The translations under genes were made by a program, and so were the position numbers. The notes under the pieces were generated by a model that saw nothing but the letters and a program-made list of their open reading frames with translations, searched no databases and had not been told where the DNA came from. A stretch of 64,000 nt of DNA from Agreia sp. Leaf210. GTDB lineage: Bacteria; Actinomycetota; Actinomycetes; Actinomycetales; Microbacteriaceae. The stretch spans positions 1 to 64,000 of the forward strand of contig NZ_LMKK01000003.1 in the NCBI RefSeq assembly GCF_001421485.1, in the 5' to 3' direction. Below are positions 37,641 to 46,811 of the stretch, in pieces; position 1 is the stretch's first letter, and every line of letters starts with the position of its first letter.

Positions 37641-39476
37641 ATGACGACACTGCACGAACGGGAGTTCCAGCAGCGACTAGACGCCGAGTACCCGCGGCTC
37701 GAGTCTCTCTTCACCCGCATCTACGGCGACTCGCCCGCGGTTGCCGAGCAACTCGCATCCCTCGTTCGTGAGCTGACCGAGTCGTGGCGGGTGCGCCCCG
37801 CCGATCTGCGGCTGCTCGATGAGAGGCGCGACGCCGAACCGGAGTGGTTTCTCTCGAATCGCATGCTGGGCGGCGTCTGCTACGTCGACCTCTACGCGGG
37901 CGATCTGTCGGGAATCCGCGATCGCATCCCGTATTTCGTCGAGCTGGGACTCACTTATCTGCACCTGATGCCGCTCTTCCTCGCCCCGAGTGAGAATTCC
38001 GACGGGGGCTATGCGGTGTCGAGCTATCGACAGGTGAACCCCTCGCTCGGCACGATGCAGCAGCTCACCGAGCTCGCCGCAGAGCTGCGCGCGCACGGCA
38101 TTTCGCTGGTGATCGACTTCATCTTCAACCACACCTCGAACGAGCACGAGTGGGCGCAGAAGGCGCTCGCCCGCGACCCTGAGTTCGAGGACTTCTACTG
38201 GATCTTCCCCGACCGCGCGATGCCGGACGCGTACGAGGAGACGGTGCGCGAGATCTTTCCCGATGACCACCCCGGGTCGTTCGTGCAGCTCGACGACGGG
38301 CGATGGGTGTGGGCCACCTTCCACTCGTTCCAGTGGGATCTGAACTATTCGAACCCCGCGGTCTTCCGGGCGATGGCGCGCGAGCTGCTCTTTCTGGCGA
38401 ACGCCGGCGTCGACGTGGTGCGCATGGATGCCGTGGCCTTCATCTGGAAGAGGCTCGGCACGACCAGCGAGAACCTGCCTGAGGCGCATCTGCTGCTGCA
38501 GGCATTCAACGCCGTGTGCCGAATCGCGGCGCCATCTCTGCTCTTCAAGTCGGAGGCCATCGTGCATCCCGACGAGGTGGCGCAGTACATCTCGCCCGAC
38601 GAATGCCAGCTCAGCTACAACCCGCTGCAGATGGCCTTGATCTGGAACTCGCTCGCGACCCGCGAGGTGGGCCTTCTCTCGCAGGCGCTGGAGCGTCGAC
38701 ACTCGATCGCCCCGGGCACCGCGTGGGTGAACTACGTACGCAGCCACGACGACATCGGGTGGACCTTCGCCGACGAAGACGCTCGCGAACTCGGCATCGA
38801 CGGCTTCGACCACCGGCGCTTCCTCAACTCGTTCTACGTCAACCGCTTTCCCGCAAGCTTCGCCCGCGGGGTCGCCTTCCAGGAGAACCCGAAAACCGGG
38901 GATGCGCGCGTGTCCGGCACCACGGCATCCCTCGCAGGGCTCGAGGCGGGCGACCCCGAGGCCGTCTATCGCATCGTGCTGGCGCACTCGATCGTCCTGA
39001 GCACCGGCGGCATTCCGCTGCTCTATCTCGGCGATGAGGTCGGGCAGACGAACGACTACGGTCAGCTCGACGTCGCCGGTCAGGCGGGCGACAGCCGGTG
39101 GGTCGGGCGACCGCGATATCCGGCCTCGCGCTACGCCTCGCGACGGGATGCGACGACGGATGCCGGTGCCATCTACCTGAGGCTGCGTCACCTGATCGCG
39201 GTGCGGCAGGGCACACCGGAGTTCGCGGGAGGAGACCTCGTGCCCTTCGGCACGAACAACCCCCACGTGCTGGGCTATCAGCGGGTCGGGCACTACTACG
39301 GAGTGCCGTCGACGGTCGTTGTGCTCGCCAACTTCTCCGACACGGAGCAGACGGTGACCCAGGAGACCCTCGCGGGGCTTCCACCCACCGCCGACGACCT
39401 CGTGACGGCCAGCACCGTCGACCTGTGGACGGATCTCGTGCTGGAGCCGCACCAGTTCCTCTGGTTGCGCCTCTGA
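37641..39476 (+). CDS. amylosucrase-like GH13 enzyme
   Basis: A 611-residue GH13 enzyme of the amylosucrase/sucrose hydrolase group. An N-terminal helical region (residues 1 to about 90) precedes the TIM barrel. Catalytic residues are visible in [13 protein letters not shown] (nucleophile Asp near 264), [12 protein letters not shown] (acid/base Glu near 303) and [10 protein letters not shown] (Asp near 371). Amylosucrases split sucrose and build alpha-1,4-glucan on the released glucose; sucrose hydrolase activity cannot be excluded. The protein has no signal peptide, so it is cytosolic. ATG at 37641 follows GGGAG. Its stop is one base from the stop of the opposing GH130 gene. Confidence 0.85.
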   Translation: MTTLHEREFQQRLDAEYPRLESLFTRIYGDSPAVAEQLASLVRELTESWRVRPADLRLLDERRDAEPEWFLSNRMLGGVCYVDLYAGDLSGIRDRIPYFVELGLTYLHLMPLFLAPSENSDGGYAVSSYRQVNPSLGTMQQLTELAAELRAHGISLVIDFIFNHTSNEHEWAQKALARDPEFEDFYWIFPDRAMPDAYEETVREIFPDDHPGSFVQLDDGRWVWATFHSFQWDLNYSNPAVFRAMARELLFLANAGVDVVRMDAVAFIWKRLGTTSENLPEAHLLLQAFNAVCRIAAPSLLFKSEAIVHPDEVAQYISPDECQLSYNPLQMALIWNSLATREVGLLSQALERRHSIAPGTAWVNYVRSHDDIGWTFADEDARELGIDGFDHRRFLNSFYVNRFPASFARGVAFQENPKTGDARVSGTTASLAGLEAGDPEAVYRIVLAHSIVLSTGGIPLLYLGDEVGQTNDYGQLDVAGQAGDSRWVGRPRYPASRYASRRDATTDAGAIYLRLRHLIAVRQGTPEFAGGDLVPFGTNNPHVLGYQRVGHYYGVPSTVVVLANFSDTEQTVTQETLAGLPPTADDLVTASTVDLWTDLVLEPHQFLWLRL

Positions 39477-39477
39477 G

Positions 39478-40542
39478 TCACCGTCGATCGAGCCGGGCCA
39501 CCCCGATCTTCGAGTCAGCCATTCCATAGAACACGAATCTCTGGCCGTCGATCGTCTCTATCGCGGTGGGGAAGACGACATTCGGCACGATGCCGCTTCG
39601 TTCGTCGTCCGTCTCTGCGAAGAGCAGGGGCTCCGGGCTGCGAGCGATCACCCTCGTGGGGTCTGACGCATCGAGAATCATGCCGCCAGCGGCGTAGTTG
39701 ACCTTCTGCTGCTGCGCGAACGCGCTGTTGATCACGCCTGTCACGCCGTGGTGCAGGATGAGCCAGCCCTCGTCGACGCGAATGGGTGGCGGACCACCGC
39801 CGATCTTCACGGCTTCGAACGGGAACTCGGGGCCGGCGAGGAACCGGTGCTGCCCCCACCGCACGAGGGTGCGCGGGTCTCGGAGCACCTCGTCCAGCGG
39901 TATGAAACTGATCCAGATGCTCTGTCGATCATCGGGTACGCCCTGCGGCACACGGACTCCCTCGCCCGGCTTCGTCTCACCGAGATCCCACATCGGTCGG
40001 TGCAGCACCGCGAGGCTCTCGGTGCCATTGGGCGCGGTGACGGGCTCGGGGAAGAACACGGTGTCTTTGTTGTGGAAGAGGTTCAGATCCATGTCGAGGG
40101 AGTCGTCGTAGTCGAACAGCGCGGGCCCGAGGCGGGTCCACTCGCGGAGATCAGACGACGTCGCAATCGCCGTTCGCGGGCCGAGTGGGCCATAGGCGAC
40201 GTAGGTCAGGACATGCAGACCGAGGGCGGAGATGAATGTCACCCGCGGGTCTTCGACGCCAGCGGTGCGGGCGCCGCGTTCCCATCCGCGATCGGGTTCG
40301 AGCACGACGCCCTCTCGCTCGACGCCAACAGGGACGCCGTCCTCGACGACGACGCGAGCGAGACCGACCCTGCTGACGTTGCCGGATGCCACCAGGCGAG
40401 GCAGAAGGTACAGCGCGCCATCGGGGGTGTGCCCGCTTCCGGGATTGAGGACGCCTTCGGCCTCGAGGTCGTTGCCCTCTTCTGGTGTCATGATGACGCC
40501 GACACGGGTGAGCTCGTAGGGGAACGGAGTAGCGGTGTGCAT
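39478..40542 (-). CDS. GH130 family glycosidase/phosphorylase
   Basis: A 354-residue five-bladed beta-propeller enzyme of the GH130 type. Family features include LNPGSGHTPDGALYLLPRLV near residue 30, VEDPRVTFI near 95, the acidic DMDLNLFHNKDTVFFPEP, and RSGIVPNVVFPTAI. Members cleave beta-mannosides, often as mannosyl phosphorylases. With no signal peptide it would act on imported oligosaccharide. The ATG at 40542 follows AAGGATA. It lies two bases after the second sugar permease gene in the same operon. Confidence 0.82.
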   Translation of the reverse strand: MHTATPFPYELTRVGVIMTPEEGNDLEAEGVLNPGSGHTPDGALYLLPRLVASGNVSRVGLARVVVEDGVPVGVEREGVVLEPDRGWERGARTAGVEDPRVTFISALGLHVLTYVAYGPLGPRTAIATSSDLREWTRLGPALFDYDDSLDMDLNLFHNKDTVFFPEPVTAPNGTESLAVLHRPMWDLGETKPGEGVRVPQGVPDDRQSIWISFIPLDEVLRDPRTLVRWGQHRFLAGPEFPFEAVKIGGGPPPIRVDEGWLILHHGVTGVINSAFAQQQKVNYAAGGMILDASDPTRVIARSPEPLLFAETDDERSGIVPNVVFPTAIETIDGQRFVFYGMADSKIGVARLDRR

Positions 40543-40544
40543 GA

Positions 40545-41378
40545 TTATCCTTTCACTCCCGAACCGATATCGGTCGAGATGAAGTAGCGCTGGAACACGA
40601 TGAACAGAATGACGACCGGGCCCGCGAGTACCGCGGCGCCGGCGAGGGTCGCGCCGAACGGGTTGGCCGCAGTGGCGGCGACATTCGAGATGTAGTTGGC
40701 CAGAGATACCGCGAGCGGCTGGAGGCCCGCCTCCTTCGTGATGAGGAATGGCCAGAGGAACTCGTTCCACGGCCCGATGAACGTCAGCAACACGACTGTG
40801 ATGAGAGCCGGCCGCACAAGAGGCAGCGCGACTCGGCGTAGCACCGCGAACTCCCCGGCACCGTCGATCCGCGCCGCCTCGAAGAGCTCCTTGGGAAGCT
40901 GCAGGAAGTACTGCCGGAAGATGATGACCGCCGTGGAGTTGATGGCGAACGGCAGGATCATGCCCAGGTAGTTGTCGCTCAGGCCGTAGTCGCGAGCGAT
41001 CAACACGTAGAGCGGAATCATGAGCAACTGGAACGGAACGACCTGAACGAGCAGTGCCAGCGCAAAGGTCACCCCTCGACCACGCCACTGCAGAACAGCC
41101 AGTGCGTAGCCGACGAGCACACCGAAGACGAGGGTGCCGAGCAGTACGCCGCCGGTGAAGATGCCGGAGTTCAGCAGTCCCTGGAAGAGATTGATGCGTT
41201 CGTTGATCGCCGTGTAGTTCTCTGTCGTGACGTTCGCCGGGTTGGGAAACGCGCCCGCGATCGTGGGATCGGGAGCCGTCTGCAGGGACCCGATGATCAT
41301 GTAGTAAAAGGGGAACAGGAATGCGACCGCACCGATGAACAGCACGATGCCGCGCAGGATCTTCTGGAATCTCGACAT
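40545..41378 (-). CDS. carbohydrate ABC permease (MalG type)
   Basis: A 277-residue permease with six helices. The EAA motif EAARIDGAGEFAVLRRVALP lies near residue 165 and the typical end is FIVFQRYFISTDIGSGVKG. It pairs with the MalF-type permease encoded just upstream (1-base overlap). No ATP-binding gene is in this operon, so a shared ATPase such as MsiK elsewhere in the genome is expected, as is usual for such actinobacterial importers. Confidence 0.93.
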   Translation of the reverse strand: MSRFQKILRGIVLFIGAVAFLFPFYYMIIGSLQTAPDPTIAGAFPNPANVTTENYTAINERINLFQGLLNSGIFTGGVLLGTLVFGVLVGYALAVLQWRGRGVTFALALLVQVVPFQLLMIPLYVLIARDYGLSDNYLGMILPFAINSTAVIIFRQYFLQLPKELFEAARIDGAGEFAVLRRVALPLVRPALITVVLLTFIGPWNEFLWPFLITKEAGLQPLAVSLANYISNVAATAANPFGATLAGAAVLAGPVVILFIVFQRYFISTDIGSGVKG

Positions 41379-42298
41379 CAGTCCTTACCTCCCGCGAAAC
41401 GGTTCTGCAGCAATGCGACCCCGAGCACGAGGATCACAAGGACAACGCCGATGGCCGCGGCCACGTCGGGCTGACCCTGCTGCAGGCCCTTCTGATACAT
41501 GATGAGCACCGGCGAGGCCGAGGCGCCGTCGGGGCCGCCGCCGCCCGTGAGTAGATAAGGCTCTGTGAACAGGTTCGCGCCCGTGACGGTGGAGACGAGA
41601 AGCACGAGCACTGTTGCGGGCCGCACACCGGGCACGGTCACCGAGAAGAAGCTCCGAATGGGGCCGGCGCCGTCGGTCGACGCGGACTCGTAGAGCTCTT
41701 TCGGAATGCCCTGCAGGGCCGCGAGATAGAGAAGAATGTAGAAGCCGAGCTGCTTCCAGGTGACGAAGAATGCGATCGTGGGCATCGCCCATGCCGAGTT
41801 GATGAGCCACGACGGATCAGGGGCGAGCGGACCGAGCACCGCGTTCACGAGTCCGTCGCCATTGAAGAGGAACAACCAGATGGCCACGACGGCCACGCTC
41901 GCTGTCACATAGGGCACATAGTAGGCGACGCGCAAGAACGTGCGGAAGTGCACGATGCGGTTCAGGCCCGAGGCGAGCAGCAGGGACAGCACGACGGTCA
42001 GCGGAACGTTGATGAGGAGAAAGACGCCCACGTTGCCGAACGAGCGGATGACCGCGGGATCTTGGAACGCCGTCAGATAGTTGGTCAGACCCACGAACGG
42101 CCGGTCGGCCTCGAAGCCGGGCGCCGTGAAGAAGAAGTCGTGGAACGAGATCCAGACGGAGTAGATGAGCGGATAGGCGAAAACCGCAATCACGAACACC
42201 AGGTAGGGGGCGCTGAACAGAAGTCCGAGCGGGTTGCGGCCGAAGATTCGACGCGTACGGCCGACAGGACGGGGCGGGTTCTCGATGAGTGTGGTCAT
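41378..42298 (-). CDS. carbohydrate ABC permease (MalF type)
   Basis: A 306-residue permease with six helices. It starts with a short cytoplasmic segment before LLFSAPYLVFVIAVFAYPLI, and the EAA motif is ESASTDGAGPIRSFFSVTVP near residue 205. The ATG at 42298 gives the family-typical N terminus; the open frame runs on upstream into the binding-protein gene and is not used. It forms the channel with the MalG-type partner downstream. Confidence 0.93.
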   Translation of the reverse strand: MTTLIENPPRPVGRTRRIFGRNPLGLLFSAPYLVFVIAVFAYPLIYSVWISFHDFFFTAPGFEADRPFVGLTNYLTAFQDPAVIRSFGNVGVFLLINVPLTVVLSLLLASGLNRIVHFRTFLRVAYYVPYVTASVAVVAIWLFLFNGDGLVNAVLGPLAPDPSWLINSAWAMPTIAFFVTWKQLGFYILLYLAALQGIPKELYESASTDGAGPIRSFFSVTVPGVRPATVLVLLVSTVTGANLFTEPYLLTGGGGPDGASASPVLIMYQKGLQQGQPDVAAAIGVVLVILVLGVALLQNRFAGGKD

Positions 42299-42309
42299 GG
42301 TCGTCTCCC

Positions 42310-43596
42310 TTACGGCTGCTTCGCGATGTCGTCGATCTTGGCCGCCGCATCGGCTAGGGCTTGCTTGACGTCTTTGCCGCCGAAGATCACCGATTGAGAC
42401 CACTGGTCGCGGAAAGCCTGCAATATCTGCACCGTGTTCGGGCCGGCGGGAACGTCGACCGTTCGGCTGGCCTGATCGCCGAACTCGGCATAGGCCGGAT
42501 TGGCTTCGAAGTAGTCGGGGAAGGTGTCGAGCAGATCCGCGCGCAACGGCATCTGGCCGGTGGTCTCGAGCAGCTTCCTGTCCTGCTCGAGGCTGGTCGA
42601 GAATTTCGCCACGTCCCACGCCGTTCCCTGGTTCACGCACGCCGTGTAGAAGCCGATGTTCTTCGCGTCGCTGAACGTGTAGGTCTCGTCGGCGGCGATT
42701 CCATCTTGAGTGGGAACCGGAACGGAACCCCAGTTCACGCCTTCGTAGACCGACACCGCCCACGGGCCGACGATCGCCATGGCCGCCTTGCCGTCGGCGA
42801 AGGCGTCGCCCGTGTACTTCTCCTGCCCGGCGAGGCCGTCGGTGTAGAGAGTCGACCAGAATTCGCCGACTCCCTCGCCGGCCTCGTCGTCGAAGGTGGA
42901 CCTGCCGTCCTCCACGACGAGCTTTCCGCCCGTCTGGGCGGCGTACAGCGGATAGAAGTCGAACTGCATCTGGAAGAACTCGCTCGTCGGCGCGGGCCAG
43001 ATCGCGTAGTCGGCGCCACCCTTGGCGACGACGGTCTTCGAAGCAGCGAGGAAATCATCGTAGGTGGACAGCTGCGGATCGTCGGGGTCGAGTCCGGCCT
43101 TGTCGAAGATGTCCTTGTTGTAGAAGATCACGACCGGGTTCGACTTCCAGGGGATCTGGAAGTAGTCGCCGTCGGCGTTCTGGTACTGCGTCGACAACGC
43201 ACCCGACCGCCCCTCGACGAATTCCGCGCCATCCGGCAACGACGAGATGTCGACGAGCCCGCCCGCCTTCTCGAATTGGCCCACGGCGCTCGGCGCCGTG
43301 TTGTAGATGAGGCAGGGAGCGTTGCCCGCCGTGATGGCGGCTCCGATGACCTCCTCGCTCGACCTTCCCGCGGGAATCTCCTGCCCGGTGACCTTCTCAT
43401 CGGGATGCTCCGCGTTCCACGCCTCGACCATCTGCTTGCCCCAGGCGACCTCCTGCTCGTTGTTCGAGTACCAGATCGTGATTGGTCCATGTTTATCGGG
43501 CGATCCTCCCGACCCCGCCCGCGAGCACGCCGTCAGGGCCAACGCCGCCACGACAAGTGCGGCCGCAGCCACAACGCGTCTCTTCTTCATCGTCAT
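42310..43596 (-). CDS. carbohydrate ABC binding lipoprotein (family 1)
   Basis: A 428-residue extracellular solute-binding protein. A signal peptide with lipobox (LALTAC, Cys near residue 25) precedes a domain starting ITIWYSNNEQEVAWGKQM. Inner segments IPWKSNPVVIFYNKDIFDKA and VGPWAVSVYEG are typical of sugar-binding family 1. A second in-frame ATG lies six bases in (43590). It is in one operon with the LacI regulator upstream and two permeases and a GH130 enzyme downstream. The ligand is probably a mannose-containing oligosaccharide (inference from GH130). Confidence 0.92.
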   Translation of the reverse strand: MTMKKRRVVAAAALVVAALALTACSRAGSGGSPDKHGPITIWYSNNEQEVAWGKQMVEAWNAEHPDEKVTGQEIPAGRSSEEVIGAAITAGNAPCLIYNTAPSAVGQFEKAGGLVDISSLPDGAEFVEGRSGALSTQYQNADGDYFQIPWKSNPVVIFYNKDIFDKAGLDPDDPQLSTYDDFLAASKTVVAKGGADYAIWPAPTSEFFQMQFDFYPLYAAQTGGKLVVEDGRSTFDDEAGEGVGEFWSTLYTDGLAGQEKYTGDAFADGKAAMAIVGPWAVSVYEGVNWGSVPVPTQDGIAADETYTFSDAKNIGFYTACVNQGTAWDVAKFSTSLEQDRKLLETTGQMPLRADLLDTFPDYFEANPAYAEFGDQASRTVDVPAGPNTVQILQAFRDQWSQSVIFGGKDVKQALADAAAKIDDIAKQP

Positions 43597-43630
43597 CTCC
43601 TGTCTCGGGCGGCAACGCTGCAGCCCTCGT

Positions 43631-44665
43631 CTATGCCGGTTCGCCGGGCGCCTTCGCCGTCGACGATCGGACTACCAGTCGTGCGGGCTGCAACTCGACG
43701 TCGTTAACGGACTCGCCGCCCACCAGCCGAAGCAGAACGTCCGCGGCCGTGAATCCCCAGCCCCGCGCATCCGTCGCCACGGTCGTGAGCGCGGGCTCGA
43801 TGTAACGCCCGATCGCAGAGTCGTCGAAGCCGAGGATCGACAGTTGGGAAGGTACGTCGAGGCCGGCACGTCGGGCGACTCCGATTCCGGCGATCGCCAT
43901 CGCGTCGTTCGCATAGACGATCGCGGCCGGGGGAGCGGAGGCGGACATGAGCTGGGAGGTTGCGCGGGCACCGTCCGCCGCGCTGAAGTTCGTCTCGACC
44001 ACGACCGGTTGCGCCTGCGGGAAGTCAGCCATTGCGTGCAGAAACGACGCCTTGCGTTTGGCCGCGTGCACCATGCGGTCGGGCCCGGCGACGTGTGCGA
44101 TGCGTGTGTGGCCGAGATCGACGAGGTGACGAACGGCATCGTGGATGGCCAGGTCGTCGTCGAGCGTAACGGCGGGCGGGGCCGTCGCGTCGGTGTCGGG
44201 TCGGCCGAGGGTGACCGCGCGCAGGCCGATGTCGCCGAGAAGTGCGATGCGGGAGTCGTTTGATCGGAGGTCGGTCAGGATGACCCCGTCGACGCGTCGC
44301 TCGGATGCCAGCCTGCGGTACGTCGCCTCTTCGAGGTGCTCGTCGGGCACGACGCTCAGCACCAGCGACTGACCTCGTGGGGCCAGCACTTGTTCGACGC
44401 CCGAGATGAACGAGGGAAAGAACGAGTCGTCGGCGATGATCTCCGGATCGCGCGCGATGACCAGGCCTACGGCGAACGACTGATCAGCGCTCAGCGAGCG
44501 GGCCCGAATGCTCGGGGACCACCCCAACTCGTCGGCTGCGGCGAGGATGCGGGTTCGGCTTTCGGGCGATACCCCCGGGCGCCCATTCAGGGCGAATGAG
44601 ACGAGACCCTTGCTGACTCCGGCGACACGCGCGACGTCGGCGATGGTCGGGCGAGATGCGTCCAT
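43631..44665 (-). CDS. LacI-family regulator of the GH130 operon
   Basis: A 344-residue repressor. The HTH (TIADVARVAGVSKGLVSFAL, residues 7-26) and hinge (RARSLS) are followed by a periplasmic-binding-protein-like sensor domain (about 60-340). It is the first gene of the leftward operon, 34 bases before the binding-protein gene. A perfect palindrome, CTAAACCGGTTTAG, lies 53 bases upstream of its start and is the probable operator for autoregulation and for the whole operon. Confidence 0.93.
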   Translation of the reverse strand: MDASRPTIADVARVAGVSKGLVSFALNGRPGVSPESRTRILAAADELGWSPSIRARSLSADQSFAVGLVIARDPEIIADDSFFPSFISGVEQVLAPRGQSLVLSVVPDEHLEEATYRRLASERRVDGVILTDLRSNDSRIALLGDIGLRAVTLGRPDTDATAPPAVTLDDDLAIHDAVRHLVDLGHTRIAHVAGPDRMVHAAKRKASFLHAMADFPQAQPVVVETNFSAADGARATSQLMSASAPPAAIVYANDAMAIAGIGVARRAGLDVPSQLSILGFDDSAIGRYIEPALTTVATDARGWGFTAADVLLRLVGGESVNDVELQPARLVVRSSTAKAPGEPA

Positions 44666-44717
44666 CGCGGTCTCCTCATCGAGTCGGCGGGCCGGTCAGT
44701 TCGTGTGGGGCGCTGAT

Positions 44718-44731
44718 CTAAACCGGTTTAG
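44718..44731. promoter_or_regulatory. LacI-type operator palindrome
   Basis: A perfect 14-bp palindrome with central CG (CTAAACCGGTTTAG), the usual form of a LacI/GalR-family operator. It lies upstream of the LacI gene of the GH130 operon and 66 bases from the start of the divergent tRNA gene. Confidence 0.75.
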
Positions 44732-44797
44732 GGACACGGTAGACCTCGACGGCGTCATGGTCAAGAGAGGTGTTCGGTATCCTCGGAAGTGGCTCAC

Positions 44798-44871
44798 GCC
44801 CCCATAGCCCAATCGGCAGAGGCAGACGACTTAAAATCGTTTCAGTCAGGGTTCGAGTCCCTGTGGGGGTA
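44798..44871 (+). tRNA. tRNA, anticodon UAA (Leu), short variable arm
   Basis: A complete 74-base cloverleaf: acceptor 44798-44804 with 44864-44870 (G1.U72, then six Watson-Crick pairs), a three-pair D stem GCC/GGC, anticodon stem 44825-44829 with 44837-44841, anticodon TAA at 44832-44834, and a T arm CAGGG-TTCGAGT-CCCTG at 44847-44863. Discriminator base A is at 44871 and CCA is not encoded. The anticodon reads the Leu codon UUA, but the variable region is only five bases, whereas bacterial tRNA-Leu normally has a long variable arm. Confidence 0.9.
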
Positions 44872-45123
44872 CATCTGCCAGTGAGCGCTGGTCGCGGCTC
44901 GACGATCCGACCGCACCTGTCGATCGCAACAGGTACCGGGGCGCCGTCCCTGGGTCTGTCCATCGCATCGGGTCGATGACGTCGTCGTCATCTTGCTTCA
45001 TTTGTCGAGGATTTGATTGTTTGCGCGTTCATCACGCTGCCAATGGCGGGCGACGGAACCGCATCTGTGAGCGGGCGGGCATAGTGAGATCGGAAGCGAG
45101 ATTCCCCGGCTGAAGGAGAACCG

Positions 45124-46734
45124 ATGACAAGCACACCGTCCGGCCCACCTGTATCGGCCTGGGCGCCGATGGCGATCACGGCGTTCCGTGTTCTCTGGTT
45201 CGCGCAATTGGGAAGCAACATCGGCAGCTGGATGCAGACGGTCGGCGCCCAGTGGTACTTGGTCGAAGCCGCGGCGGGGGCCACCATCATCGCGCTCGTC
45301 CAGACGGCCAGCCTGGCGCCGGCGGTCATCTTCTCGCTGCCTGCTGGCGTGCTGTCGGACTCGCTCGATCGACGCCGGCTGCTCATCTGGGGATCGGCCG
45401 CGAGCGCTGTGATCGCCGCGGGCTTGACTGTCGTCGCCGCGTCGAACGCGCTCACGCCACTGACGATTCTGGGCTTCACCTTCCTGCTGGGCATCACCTC
45501 GACGCTGACCTCGCCAGCCTGGCAGGCCATCCAGCCCGAGCTCGTTCCGCGCAACCTCATCGCCTCGTCATCTGCGCTCGGCGGGGTCACGGTGAATGGG
45601 GCGCGGGCCGTTGGGCCCGCTCTCGCCGGCGTCATCCTCTCGGCCTTCGGGGCACCTGTCGTCTTCGGGATCAACGCACTGAGCTTCGTCGGCGCGGTCC
45701 TCGCCCTCTGGTGGTGGAAGCGGCCGCCGCAGACGGGCCTCGACGACCGAGAACCGTTTGGCGCTGCACTTCGAGCAGGAGTGCGCTACGTCGCATCGGC
45801 CCGACTTGTGCGGCGCATCCTCGTTCGCTCCGCGCTCTTCGCCCTGCCCGCAAGTGCCCTCTGGGCGCTGCTCCCCGTCACAGCGAAACGACTCGACCTG
45901 GACTCGAGTGGATACGGACTGCTGCTCGGCGCCGTCGGGCTCGGTGCCGTTCTCGGCATCTTCGCCCTGCCGATCGCGCGCAAGCGCGTCTCGGACAATG
46001 CCATAGTCGCAGCCAGCGCCATCCTGTTCGCGGCCGGCACCATCGCGGCGGCCCTCCTGCCGTTCGTGCCCACTCTGGTGCTGCTCGTGCTCGCGGGCCT
46101 GGCCTGGATCGGCACTCTCACGGTGCTGAATGCCGCCCTGCAGCTCACGCTGCCGCAGTGGGTGCGGTCACGCGGGGCATCCATCTACATCCTGGTCTTC
46201 ATGGGAACGATGGCCGTCGGGTCGTTCGCCTGGGGCCTCGTCGCCCAGGCACTCGGCACAACGACCGCTCTCGCCGCCGCGGCCGTGCTGCTGCTCCTCG
46301 TCGCGGCCAGCGTTCGAGGCCTGCCTCTTCTGCCGGGAACCGGAACAGTCGACCGCACCATCTCCATGTCGTGGCCGACGCCGACCCTGGTGTTCGAGCC
46401 CGATCCCGCAGACGGCCCCATGCTCGTCCAGATCTCTTACACGGTGCGGGCCGCGTCGCTCGACGCGTTTGTGGATGCCATGGGTCAGGTTGAACGGTCG
46501 CGTCGCCGGACGGGTGGCTCTCGCTGGCAGCTCTACCGCAGCGGTGAGGTGACCGACGCCTTTCTCGAGTCGTTCATCGTGCCATCGTGGGCGGAGTATC
46601 GACGGCAGGAGACCCAGCGCCTCACCGGACGCGACCGTGAGATCCGTGCCGCAGCCATGACCCATGTCGATGGCGACACAGTGGAACGCCACTATTTTCC
46701 CCATGATCCGAATGAACACCGCCGTCACGTCTAG
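45124..46734 (+). CDS. MFS transporter with C-terminal ABM-like domain (MFS_3 type)
   Basis: A 536-residue exporter of the enterobactin-exporter-like MFS group. Twelve helices occupy residues 15-400, with a start FRVLWFAQLGSNIGSWMQTV and loop SDSLDRRRLLIW. An extra soluble C-terminal part of about 120 residues (LVQISYTVRAASLDAFVDAM) folds like an antibiotic biosynthesis monooxygenase domain, a known extension in this group. Substrate unknown. The ATG at 45124 follows GAAGGAGAA. It stands 77 bases before alsS on the same strand. Confidence 0.85.
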   Translation: MTSTPSGPPVSAWAPMAITAFRVLWFAQLGSNIGSWMQTVGAQWYLVEAAAGATIIALVQTASLAPAVIFSLPAGVLSDSLDRRRLLIWGSAASAVIAAGLTVVAASNALTPLTILGFTFLLGITSTLTSPAWQAIQPELVPRNLIASSSALGGVTVNGARAVGPALAGVILSAFGAPVVFGINALSFVGAVLALWWWKRPPQTGLDDREPFGAALRAGVRYVASARLVRRILVRSALFALPASALWALLPVTAKRLDLDSSGYGLLLGAVGLGAVLGIFALPIARKRVSDNAIVAASAILFAAGTIAAALLPFVPTLVLLVLAGLAWIGTLTVLNAALQLTLPQWVRSRGASIYILVFMGTMAVGSFAWGLVAQALGTTTALAAAAVLLLLVAASVRGLPLLPGTGTVDRTISMSWPTPTLVFEPDPADGPMLVQISYTVRAASLDAFVDAMGQVERSRRRTGGSRWQLYRSGEVTDAFLESFIVPSWAEYRRQETQRLTGRDREIRAAAMTHVDGDTVERHYFPHDPNEHRRHV

Positions 46735-46811
46735 ACATTCGTCTATACCCGCCGTCGCAGACAGCTCCTACCGTGATGCTCACCGAGTCCAACGTCATCC
46801 AAGGAGTTCAC

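Noticed and set aside
44798-44871. tRNA gene as attachment site of an integrated element
   Set aside because: No integrase and no repeat of the tRNA 3' end was seen on either side in the window.
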